Position numbers and translations under genes: made by a program. Under the pieces are notes generated by a model. It worked only from the letters and a program-made list of their open reading frames with translations. It did no database searches and was not told the DNA's origin. Positions 24,776-31,721 of a stretch of 31,721 nucleotides of DNA are shown piece by piece. Within the stretch, counting starts at the first letter, position 1; the number at the start of each line of letters is the position of its first letter. Source of the stretch: an uncultured Lachnospiraceae bacterium (GTDB taxonomy: Bacteria > Bacillota > Clostridia > Lachnospirales > Lachnospiraceae); NCBI GenBank assembly GCA_910588295.1, contig CAJUQO010000035.1, positions 1 through 31,721 on the forward strand. Reading direction: 5' to 3'.

Positions 24776-27412
24776 ATGAAAGACAACAGGGCGCCGTTGG
24801 CGGCCAGACGGGAATCCAACATGGAATTACTGCGGATTGTCAGTGTCTTCATGATCATCGTATTCCACTGCGCCTATAAAAGCGGTTTTGATTTTTCACC
24901 GGGTCTCAGTATTAATACACTGATTCTGAAATGTATCTGGATGCTGGGCGAGCTGGGAACCAACCTGTTTATGCTGATTTCCGGATATTATATGATCCAT
25001 GGCCAGTTCAAGCTGAAAAAACTGATCCGTCTGCTGGCGGAAGTCCAGTTTTATACCTGGATCACCATTTGGCTGGGCGGCAGACTGGGCATTTATGCAC
25101 TGTCGGATTGGAAAAGTGTTCTTTTTGCCTTTTTTCCCGTTACGCTGAACTGGAACTGGTTCATTACGGCCTATATTCTCATTTACATTCTGAGCCCCTA
25201 TCTCAATCTCCTGATCCGTGCAATGGATGTAAAGATCTTTCGCAGATTCTTAGGAACCGTACTGGGGCTCTATTGCCTGATTCCAACAGTTTTTGGCTTA
25301 TTTTTAGGCGGAACAGAAGATATGCTGTATTACAATCGTATGATATGGCTGGCAATTATGTATTTTCTCGGTGCGTATATCCGTAAATATGGCAAAAAAC
25401 CAGAAGAGAACCGGAAACAATACGTTGTTATGGCAGTCTGCTCCGGCGCTGTAATGACGGTCTCCATTCTGGCCATCGACCGGTTCAGCGGGTTCTTTGC
25501 TGCCCTGGGTACAACAGAACCCGCCTATTTCTGGCCGCCAAACACACTCCCGATGGTATTTTTAAGTATTGGTGTTTTCGGCATGTTCCGGAATGTAAAA
25601 ATATCCTTTCATCCGTGGATCAACAGGCTCGCTTCTACAACACTGGGAATCTATCTGCTTCATGACGGGATTTTGTCTGTCTGGTTATGGGAGAAAGTAT
25701 TCCGGTGTGCAGAATACCAGGATTCTCCGTACCTGGTTTTTCGCATTCTCATGGCGGCGGCAATCATTTTCACGCTTGCCGCCACGGTCGATCTGCTGAG
25801 GCAGACGCTGGAACGGCCGGTAGTACACTGTATTCTAAAATATGGAAGCGTCGCTTGTATATCTTTACATGCAGGCAGGAGGAGAAGGATGGAAAAAATG
25901 AAGTGTATAATGGCAAAAGCAAAAAATACAGTTTTCAGGGACAGGCGCCTGCGGATCTTCTGCAGCGCATTCTTGCTGTATCTGTTTTTAGGAATGTGCC
26001 TTTCCTACTATACGGCTTTTGATACCAATATGTTTTTTGGCGCGGATAATGCCAGGGTCTTTCAGGATCTGACGAATATTACGGGGGAGCATTACAGGGT
26101 AAGCGTCCACCCTTTACTTATTTTTTTAACCGAAACGATTATATTACTGATAGACGGCGTGGTCAACCGCCCGATGATGTCAGTTATTCTCGTGGAAGCT
26201 TTCTGCGGCGGTCTGTCCGTCTGTCTGTTTGACGCCATTCTGGGGCAGAAAAAGGTCGATCGGAAAATCCGAAACCTATACGCTTTCCTATACGCGTTCA
26301 GTTTTTCCAATATGATTTTCTCTACCGTTCCCGAGACTTTTATTTTTGCAGCCTTGGGTTTGCTTTTGTTTTGGCGTTTTGCTGCAGGGGCCGGCGAAAT
26401 ACAGGGGGATTTTTCTGGAAAGGAGATATTTCTGCTGGTTTTTTTCGGCGTGGTGTGTATCGGCGTGACCCTGACAAACTATGTTTTTTACATTGTCGGG
26501 CTGCTGTATGTACTGTCCTGCCGATATAACTGCAAAAACGCCGCAAAAATGTTTTTGAAAATTAATTCCCTGAATGCCGTTTCTGTTATCATAGCCTGCC
26601 TGTACCAAAAATTCGTCTGGAAGCAATGCCCGCTTTTTTGGACAAGTATCCTGGATGCGCTTTCAGGACGGGCAGCTTATTCAGAAATAAGCTACATGAA
26701 TTGGTCTTTTGGCTTAGAAAAAATGATGCAGTGGGTGCGGGAAACGATTTTTCATCCCCTTTTGTCAGCGGGCATGGATTTAATTGATCCGGGGGCCGAG
26801 TACCACCCGATTTTATTTGTCGGTTATTCGCTTCCCATCCAAATACTGCTGCTTTTATTCTGCGGGGCAATGGCCGCCAGCCTTGGGGGATGGCTGATAA
26901 AACGATGCGTACGTTTTCATTGGGTAAAGGATGGATATGTCTTTTGCCTGCTTCTTTGCTGGGGCGGGAACTTGATACTGCACAGCATTTATGGGGCGGA
27001 TGAGGCGTTTATGTATTCCCCGCACTTTTTGTTTTATATCTTACTGGCACTGGCATTCGCTGTGAATGATATTAAAAATCCGGCGGTTAAACGCATGTTT
27101 ATTCCGGCATTGGGGATTTTCTGCACGATAGAAGCTATAAATAATTTGAACGGATTTTTTAGGACTGCCCGAATCGCATTAAGTACCGTAAATGCGTATC
27201 CTGACATCTGTAAAGCGCTTAAGGGTTCTATCCTATGCGGGATTCTGTTACTATCGGGGATTCTTTTTGGGTCTGTTCTGCGTTCACGGGAAAGAAAGCG
27301 AAAAGATCTCAGTAATAGGCCGGAGAATTACGCGGACGCACTTTATGGAGCTATTAAGGTATACAGTACAGCGGTTCTAATCGTCAGCCTGTTCCTGGCT
27401 TTCAATTATTGA
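24776..27412 (+). CDS. Acyltransferase-3 domain fused to a GT-C-like membrane domain
   Basis: Protein of 878 aa in two parts. Residues 1-365 are an integral membrane acyltransferase-3 (OafA/WecH-like): RRESNMELLRIVSVFMIIVFHCAY with the catalytic-type His after the first helix, NWNWFITAYILIYILSPYLN, and about ten helices. These enzymes move acetyl or other acyl groups to exported sugars. Residues 372-878 form a second multi-helix unit with an acidic loop after its first helix, FDTNMFFGADNARVFQD. HYRVSVHPL, PETFIFAALGLLLF and many helices follow, as in lipid-phosphosugar-using GT-C transferases. The junction, AGRRRRMEKM, is encoded by a perfect AGGAGG (25877-25882) placed 6 bases before ATG 25889, so a separate 507-aa product could also be made. 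The GT-C call rests on topology and is moderate. Confidence 0.72.
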   Translation: MKDNRAPLAARRESNMELLRIVSVFMIIVFHCAYKSGFDFSPGLSINTLILKCIWMLGELGTNLFMLISGYYMIHGQFKLKKLIRLLAEVQFYTWITIWLGGRLGIYALSDWKSVLFAFFPVTLNWNWFITAYILIYILSPYLNLLIRAMDVKIFRRFLGTVLGLYCLIPTVFGLFLGGTEDMLYYNRMIWLAIMYFLGAYIRKYGKKPEENRKQYVVMAVCSGAVMTVSILAIDRFSGFFAALGTTEPAYFWPPNTLPMVFLSIGVFGMFRNVKISFHPWINRLASTTLGIYLLHDGILSVWLWEKVFRCAEYQDSPYLVFRILMAAAIIFTLAATVDLLRQTLERPVVHCILKYGSVACISLHAGRRRRMEKMKCIMAKAKNTVFRDRRLRIFCSAFLLYLFLGMCLSYYTAFDTNMFFGADNARVFQDLTNITGEHYRVSVHPLLIFLTETIILLIDGVVNRPMMSVILVEAFCGGLSVCLFDAILGQKKVDRKIRNLYAFLYAFSFSNMIFSTVPETFIFAALGLLLFWRFAAGAGEIQGDFSGKEIFLLVFFGVVCIGVTLTNYVFYIVGLLYVLSCRYNCKNAAKMFLKINSLNAVSVIIACLYQKFVWKQCPLFWTSILDALSGRAAYSEISYMNWSFGLEKMMQWVRETIFHPLLSAGMDLIDPGAEYHPILFVGYSLPIQILLLLFCGAMAASLGGWLIKRCVRFHWVKDGYVFCLLLCWGGNLILHSIYGADEAFMYSPHFLFYILLALAFAVNDIKNPAVKRMFIPALGIFCTIEAINNLNGFFRTARIALSTVNAYPDICKALKGSILCGILLLSGILFGSVLRSRERKRKDLSNRPENYADALYGAIKVYSTAVLIVSLFLAFNY
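25877..25891 (+). promoter_or_regulatory. Internal Shine-Dalgarno and start codon inside the fusion gene
   Basis: AGGAGG at 25877-25882 is followed after 6 bases by ATG 25889-25891, in frame with the 878-aa protein. The spacing is ideal, and in the long protein these bases are read as part of an Arg run. It marks where an independent gene for the C-terminal membrane domain once began or still begins. Confidence 0.7.
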
Positions 27413-27430
27413 CCAGCCGATTTCGAGAGG

Positions 27431-27503
27431 CGAGAACATAGTTGTTTAACTCTTTTTCTGTTGACAAATCCCTTCATCCTGCATATAATGGTACATGTTC
27501 TCG
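27431..27503. repeat. Inverted repeat flanking the promoter of the licCA-like operon
   Basis: CGAGAACAT (27431-27439) and its exact complement ATGTTCTCG (27495-27503) lie on either side of the -35/-10 pair. The pairing extends in an offset form: TTTCGAGA at 27421-27428 matches TCTCGAAA at 27499-27506. The left arm is upstream of transcription, so this is a DNA feature and not an RNA hairpin. It fits two operator sites that would allow a repressor to bridge or block the promoter. The HTH at the start of the first encoded protein is the natural candidate ligand. Confidence 0.6.
27461..27489 (+). promoter_or_regulatory. Consensus sigma-A promoter of the quaternary-amine operon
   Basis: TTGACA (27461-27466), a 17-base spacer and TATAAT (27484-27489) form a perfect consensus promoter. 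Transcription would begin near 27496, giving a leader of about 30 bases that contains the AAGGAG ribosome site for ATG 27525. Such a strong promoter in a regulated operon usually implies a repressor. Confidence 0.9.
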
Positions 27504-27524
27504 AAAACTCAGAAAGGAGAGTAC

Positions 27525-29300
27525 ATGAACAAACAAGAAAGCGATATTTTGAACACGCTCCTGCTGGAGCCGTTCATCAATCAGCGTATTCTGGCAGAGA
27601 TTTCCGGCCATTCCCTGGGCATCGTGAACCGCTCCCTGAAGTCTCTGATGAAAGACGGGTATATTGATGATGCGGTACGCCCGACTTCCCAGGCACTGGC
27701 AGAGTTTCGTGCAAAGGCTCCGAAAAATGCCATCATCCTTGCAGCCGGCTTTGGTATGCGCATGGTGCCGATCAACACCGAAATGCCCAAGGGACTGCTG
27801 GAAGTCAATGGGGAGCCCCTGATCGAGAGGACGATCAAACAGCTTCATGAGGTCGGGATCACGGAGATATATGTGGTGGTCGGCTTTATGAAAGAACGGT
27901 ATGAATACTTGATCGATGAATACGACGTACAGCTAATCGTGAATCCGGAGTATGCGAAAAGGAATAACCTTCATTCCATCCGATTAGTATGCGGCCATAT
28001 ATCTAATTCTTATGTCATTCCCTGTGATATCTGGTGTGACCAGAATCCCTACCATCGCCATGAATTATATTCCTGGTATATGGTCAGCGACCTGGTAGAT
28101 AATGATAGTACGGTCAGAGTCAACCGCAAAATGGAATTAGTGTCTGTACCCGACCATACGGGCGGCAATGCCATGATCGGCATCTGTTATCTGGTGGAGG
28201 AGGATGCAGCCGTTGTCCGGGAGCAGATCCGGGAATTGAGTAAAAATGCGCGTTTCGATGATGCCTTCTGGGAGGCCGCGTTATATAAAAATAATAAGAT
28301 GATCGTGGCCGCAAGAGTCGTCCATTCCGCAGATGTCGTAGAGATCAATACTTACGAACAGCTCCGGGAGATCGACAGTGATTCCAACCAGTTGAAAACG
28401 GACGCGATCCAGGCTATCTGTCACTCCCTGCGCGCGGAATCTGATGAGATAACGGACATCGGCATCTTGAAAAAAGGAATGACCAACCGCTCCTTCCTGT
28501 TTGCCTGTAAAGGGAAAAAATATATCATGCGCATTCCGGGAGAAGGAACGGATCGATTGATCAATCGGCGGCAGGAGGCGGACGTGTACCGGATCCTGGA
28601 GGGAAAAAAGATCTGCGATGACGTTGCTTATATAAACCCTGAGAATGGGTATAAGATCACAGAATTCTGGGAAAAAGCGAGGAGCTGCGATCCTTTCAAT
28701 GAAGACGACATAAAGAGATGCATGAGCCGTCTGCGGAGATTTCATGAAATGAAGCTGACGGTGGACCATACCTTTGATCTGTTTGGCCAGATTGAATATT
28801 ATGAATCTTTGTGGGGGGGGATGCCGTCTGCATATAAGGACTATCCGCAAACAAAAGAAAAGGTGTTTTCATTAAAAACATATATTGATGCACATGCCGC
28901 CCCCAAGACTCTTGCCCATATTGACGCCGTGCCGGATAATTTCCTCTTCATTGAAGATACCGATTCCGAAGACGTCCGGCTGATCGACTGGGAATATGCG
29001 GGGATGCAGGATCCGCATGTAGACGTGGCTATGTTCTGCATATATGCGATGTATGACAAACGCCAGACGGATCGTCTGATCGGCGCCTATTTCCCCGAGG
29101 GCTGCCCGTCGGAAACCCGCATTAAAATATACTGCTATATCGCGGCCTGCGGCCTGTTATGGAGCAACTGGTGCGAGTACAAGAGAAGCCTTGGCGTAGA
29201 GTTCGGCGAATATTCCCTCCGGCAGTATCGCTACGCAAAGGATTACTATAGAATTGTTCAGGACGAACTGGCAAAAAGGGAGGTGCAGACAGATGCATGA
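27525..29300 (+). CDS. Triple fusion: winged-helix HTH, LicC-like cytidylyltransferase, LicA-like choline kinase
   Basis: Protein of 591 aa. Residues 1-58 form a winged-helix DNA-binding domain (ILNTLLLEPFINQRILAEISGHS, then VNRSLKSLMKDGYID). Residues 68-300 form a nucleotidyltransferase: AIILAAGFGMRM...PKGLLEV (the GxGxR..PK signature), VGFMKERYEYL, NPEYAKRNNLHS and a metal site in IPCD. Residues 310-585 form a choline/ethanolamine kinase: GMTNRSFLF, YIMRIPG, HIDAVPDN (464-471, Brenner motif with the catalytic Asp) and IDWEYAG (486-492). It would phosphorylate an imported amino alcohol, activate it to its CDP form, and bind DNA. The start is ATG 27525 with AAGGAG 6 bases before it; an upstream in-frame ATG at 27495 sits at the transcription start. 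The next gene overlaps the last 8 bases. Choline as substrate is inferred. Confidence 0.88.
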   Translation: MNKQESDILNTLLLEPFINQRILAEISGHSLGIVNRSLKSLMKDGYIDDAVRPTSQALAEFRAKAPKNAIILAAGFGMRMVPINTEMPKGLLEVNGEPLIERTIKQLHEVGITEIYVVVGFMKERYEYLIDEYDVQLIVNPEYAKRNNLHSIRLVCGHISNSYVIPCDIWCDQNPYHRHELYSWYMVSDLVDNDSTVRVNRKMELVSVPDHTGGNAMIGICYLVEEDAAVVREQIRELSKNARFDDAFWEAALYKNNKMIVAARVVHSADVVEINTYEQLREIDSDSNQLKTDAIQAICHSLRAESDEITDIGILKKGMTNRSFLFACKGKKYIMRIPGEGTDRLINRRQEADVYRILEGKKICDDVAYINPENGYKITEFWEKARSCDPFNEDDIKRCMSRLRRFHEMKLTVDHTFDLFGQIEYYESLWGGMPSAYKDYPQTKEKVFSLKTYIDAHAAPKTLAHIDAVPDNFLFIEDTDSEDVRLIDWEYAGMQDPHVDVAMFCIYAMYDKRQTDRLIGAYFPEGCPSETRIKIYCYIAACGLLWSNWCEYKRSLGVEFGEYSLRQYRYAKDYYRIVQDELAKREVQTDA

Positions 29301-30000
29301 GATGAAGCAGGCGATTATTTTGGCGGCGGGGGAAGGCAGCAGGCTGCGGCCTGTGACCCTGGAAACCCCCAAGCCATTGATCAAAGTCAACGGGACGCGG
29401 ATGATGGATACCAGTATTTCCGCTCTAAAAGCAAACGGCATACAGGATATTTATCTTGTCGTCGGCTATAAAAAAGAGCTGTTCCATGCCCTCTATGACG
29501 GAGTCCCCGGGATCCATATCATAGAGAATCCCTATTATCTGCAGGGAAACAATATCACTTCTATGTACATGGCGCGAGAATATCTTCCGGAAGCATTCGT
29601 GGTCGAAGCCGATATCATCATACGGCAGCCGGAGGTGTTTCACGTCCATGTGGAAAAATCCGCTTATGCCGCCTCGTGGCGGGAAAAGACAGCCGAGTGG
29701 CTGTTGACGGTTCAAAACGGACAGATTGTCAAATATGAAAAAGAAGGCTCGCGGCCTGCGTATCAGCTTTGGGGGCTGTCGATGTGGACCAAAGCCGACG
29801 GTGAAAGACTTTCCGAAGAGATCAGGAGAGAATTTGAAGACAATAAAAACCTGAATATCTATTGGGATGAGATCGCGCTGGATGGCGCCCCCGAGCGATA
29901 CGATCTGGGTATCCGAAAGATCAGCGAGTCAGCCGTCTGTGAGATCGACACGCTGCAGGAATTAGTCCGGATCGATGAACAGTATCAAAAATATCTTTAA
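29293..30000 (+). CDS. LicC-like phosphocholine cytidylyltransferase
   Basis: Protein of 235 aa, the size of pneumococcal LicC. It has AIILAAGEGSRLRPVTLETPKPLIKVNG at the N-terminus (nucleotide loop and Lys), VVGYKKELFHAL, ENPYYLQGNNITSMYMAREYL, VVEADIII with the metal-binding Asp, TAEWLLTVQNGQIVKY, and IYWDEIALD followed by VCEIDTLQEL. This follows the LicC pattern along the whole chain, so I call it the closer match to a true CTP:phosphocholine cytidylyltransferase. The start is ATG 29293 with GGGAGG 10 bases before it, overlapping the end of the previous gene by 8 bases; ATG 29302 is also in frame. It duplicates an activity already present in the preceding fusion protein, which suggests a different substrate (phosphocholine versus a less methylated analogue) or functional division. 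Confidence 0.88.
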   Translation: MHEMKQAIILAAGEGSRLRPVTLETPKPLIKVNGTRMMDTSISALKANGIQDIYLVVGYKKELFHALYDGVPGIHIIENPYYLQGNNITSMYMAREYLPEAFVVEADIIIRQPEVFHVHVEKSAYAASWREKTAEWLLTVQNGQIVKYEKEGSRPAYQLWGLSMWTKADGERLSEEIRREFEDNKNLNIYWDEIALDGAPERYDLGIRKISESAVCEIDTLQELVRIDEQYQKYL

Positions 30001-30018
30001 AAAGGAGAATGGATAAAA

Positions 30019-31449
30019 ATGAATCTTTTTCAACGGCCTCAATTTATATCAGATCAGGATATGCAGCGTATCCATGAAGCGTCGCTGTACCTGCTGGAGA
30101 ATAAAGGGATCGTATTTAAGTCACCGAAGGCTTTAGCGCTATTAAAAAATCATGGTGCGCGTGTGGACGGTGAAATTGCCTATCTCCCCAAAGCGCTGGT
30201 GGAAGACTGCCTGGCAAAAGTACCATCGTCTTTCCGGGTAGAGGCGGTCAATCCGGATCGTTCCGTTACCGTCGGCGGTGATCTCATCATCCATCCATCC
30301 GGCGGCGAGGTCTTTATCAAAGATGCGGCGGATAACCGGCGCGGAGAAGTAACGCTGCAGGAATTTGCAGATCTGCAGAAGATTTACCAGGCATGTGACA
30401 ATGTAAACATGTGCGGCTACCAGCCCCTGTCTCCGGAAGACGTCCCCAAAAAGACGCGGGGTCTGTGGTGCCTGTATGAGTCCATGCTCTATACGGACAA
30501 ACCCTGGCTGGCGCCCATGGATTATTCCAGCGGTGCGGACAAAAGCCGGGAGCTGGATATGTATGAGATCGTATTCGGAAAAGAATATGTGAACAGCCAT
30601 CACGTTACCTGGAGCATCGTCTGCCCGGAAAGCCCGATGGTATATAGCCGTTTTTCCTGTGAGTCTATCATGGAGTTTGCGGGCAGGAATCAGCCGATCA
30701 CCCTGGTATCGGCTCCCATGTCGGGGATCACGGCCCCTGTCCACATTTTGGGGATCATCGTACAGGCCAATACGGAAACGCTGGCAGGACTATGCTTGGC
30801 CCAGTGCGTCCGCCCGGGGATCCCTGTGCTGCCGTCAGCGTCCCTAACCTACGGGAATCTTAAGCTGGGCACCTGGGAGTGTTCAAGCCCGGATACTGCG
30901 CTCATGCTGGCCGGCGCCGTACAGATGTATAAAGAGTATTACCATCTACCGGCCAGGGCGCAGACCGGCGTTACCAGCTCCAAATGTGTCGATTATCAGG
31001 CCGGATATGAGACGATGCAGAGCCTGCTGCTGACAGCTCTGATGGATGTGGATGTCACGAGCCAGTCCGCAGGCTCATTAGAGAATCTCTTGACGATATC
31101 CTTTGAGAAAACAGTTATCGATAATGAGATCATAGGGCGTGTACGGCGGATCATACAAGGCATCGATAACCAGGAAGACGCTTTTTCGGTGGATATCATC
31201 ATGGAAACCGGACACGGAAAAGATTTCCTGATGCACGATTCTACGCTGGATCATTTGCGGGATGGCTGGCAGGCAGAGATATCCGACTGGAACCGGTATG
31301 ACCAGTGGAGAAATTCTCCCTACCCGGACATCGAGAAACGGGCCCATGCACGCGTCCGGGACATCCTGGGAAGCGCCGGGCAGATCCTGGATCCGTCGGT
31401 GGCCAAAGAACTGAAAAACTATATTGCCCATGCAGAGGGAAACAACTAA
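30019..31449 (+). CDS. MttB-family (COG5598) methyltransferase, non-pyrrolysine type
   Basis: Protein of 476 aa related to trimethylamine methyltransferase MttB. It starts with LFQRPQFISDQDMQRIHEASLYLLENKGIVFKSPKALALLKNHGARVDGE, a very typical opening of the superfamily. GGEVFIKDAADNRRGEVTLQEF and the TIM-barrel blocks QAGYETMQSLLLTALMDVDVTSQSAGSLENLL and SFEKTVIDNEIIGRVRRI follow. There is no in-frame TAG, so it lacks the pyrrolysine of true MttB. Known relatives without pyrrolysine demethylate glycine betaine, proline betaine or carnitine and pass the methyl to a corrinoid protein. Here the likely substrate is a quaternary amine brought in by the BCCT transporter encoded 1 base downstream. 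No corrinoid partner is visible. AAGGAG lies 12 bases before the ATG. Confidence 0.87.
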   Translation: MNLFQRPQFISDQDMQRIHEASLYLLENKGIVFKSPKALALLKNHGARVDGEIAYLPKALVEDCLAKVPSSFRVEAVNPDRSVTVGGDLIIHPSGGEVFIKDAADNRRGEVTLQEFADLQKIYQACDNVNMCGYQPLSPEDVPKKTRGLWCLYESMLYTDKPWLAPMDYSSGADKSRELDMYEIVFGKEYVNSHHVTWSIVCPESPMVYSRFSCESIMEFAGRNQPITLVSAPMSGITAPVHILGIIVQANTETLAGLCLAQCVRPGIPVLPSASLTYGNLKLGTWECSSPDTALMLAGAVQMYKEYYHLPARAQTGVTSSKCVDYQAGYETMQSLLLTALMDVDVTSQSAGSLENLLTISFEKTVIDNEIIGRVRRIIQGIDNQEDAFSVDIIMETGHGKDFLMHDSTLDHLRDGWQAEISDWNRYDQWRNSPYPDIEKRAHARVRDILGSAGQILDPSVAKELKNYIAHAEGNN

Positions 31450-31450
31450 A

Positions 31451-31721
31451 ATGGAAAATAATTCACCGCAGAAAAATATCGACTGGATGATCACCTTAGT
31501 GCCGCTGGGGCTTGTTGTGGCTTTGTGCGTCGTATTTTTCTTTATGCCGGAACAATCGAATGCTGTGCTGGGCCAGATCCGGTTTTTCTTTGGGGATACC
31601 TTTGGTACATACTATCTCATCATTGGTTTAGGGATCTTCCTGCTCTCTTTGTTTATCGCCGGTTCTAAATATGGGGATATCGTCCTTGGCGATCCGCAGG
31701 AAAAGCCCCAATATTCCTTTT
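31451..31721 (+). CDS. BCCT family betaine/carnitine/choline transporter, 3'-partial
   Basis: Ninety codons are visible before the window ends. They start at ATG 31451, one base after the MttB-family stop, with AGAGGGA 10 bases upstream inside the end of that gene. The sequence MENNSPQKNIDWMITLVPLGLVVALCVVFFFMP, then LGQIRFFFGDTFGTYYLIIGLGIFLLSLFIAGSKYGDIVLGD, is the standard start of BCCT carriers (first two helices and the LGD block after helix 2). BCCT proteins import trimethylammonium compounds by Na+ or H+ coupling or antiport. Its place in the operon suggests it supplies substrate to the kinase and methyltransferase. The substrate-binding Trp residues lie beyond the window, so the exact ligand cannot be judged. 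Confidence 0.88.
   Translation, partial: MENNSPQKNIDWMITLVPLGLVVALCVVFFFMPEQSNAVLGQIRFFFGDTFGTYYLIIGLGIFLLSLFIAGSKYGDIVLGDPQEKPQYSF

Noticed and set aside
30019..31449. Pyrrolysine-containing MttB
   Set aside because: The frame has no internal TAG, and its only stop is the terminal TAA, so pyrrolysine is not encoded.

Overview
The window reads as chromosome of a Gram-positive anaerobe of the Clostridia, most likely Lachnospiraceae. This is inferred from strong AGGAGG ribosome sites, sigma-A type promoters, the pth-mfd-parvulin lipoprotein order, a two-gene SufC/SufB-like (SMS type) iron-sulfur scaffold, and a surface polysaccharide locus. All supported genes lie on the + strand. I found no rRNA, tRNA, CRISPR array or transposase.

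Region A (1-12.0 kb, GC-rich, housekeeping). It holds the 3' end of a MATE exporter whose last 34 codons are cut off by an in-frame TAG; two adjacent COG0523 (CobW/G3E) proteins, one with a His-rich metal-binding tract and one fused to a YcgQ/DUF1980-like domain; peptidyl-tRNA hydrolase; Mfd; a parvulin-like lipoprotein with Ser/Glu/Ala tracts; an unrecognised protein; and the SmsC-SmsB pair.

Region B (12.2-23.8 kb, clearly AT-richer, probably acquired). A CYTH-domain protein comes first. It is followed by a Wzx/Wzy-type polysaccharide locus: initiating phosphoglycosyltransferase, GT4, GT2, Wzy-like polymerase, GT2, Wzx flippase, GT4, hexapeptide acyltransferase and a probable sulfotransferase. 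No Wzz or tyrosine-kinase chain-length genes and no nucleotide-sugar genes are seen.

Region C (23.8-27.4 kb, intermediate GC). It holds a polyprenyl-phosphate phosphoribosyltransferase homologue (DPPR-synthase type UbiA) and an 878-residue fusion of an acyltransferase-3 domain to a GT-C-like membrane domain. The junction of the fusion contains a translated Shine-Dalgarno sequence and a Met codon. Together they suggest an extracytoplasmic pentofuranosyl and acyl decoration branch.

Region D (27.4 kb to the end). A consensus promoter inside an inverted repeat drives a tight operon: an HTH-LicC-LicA triple fusion (regulator, cytidylyltransferase and choline kinase in one chain), a second LicC-like cytidylyltransferase, a non-pyrrolysine MttB-family methyltransferase, and the start of a BCCT transporter. 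This is the most unusual part of the window. It looks like a self-regulated quaternary-amine uptake, activation and possibly demethylation cassette beside a polysaccharide locus, which suggests surface phosphocholine (or N-methylated ethanolamine) decoration. No LicD-type transferase and no corrinoid protein lie inside the window, so the end product stays open.
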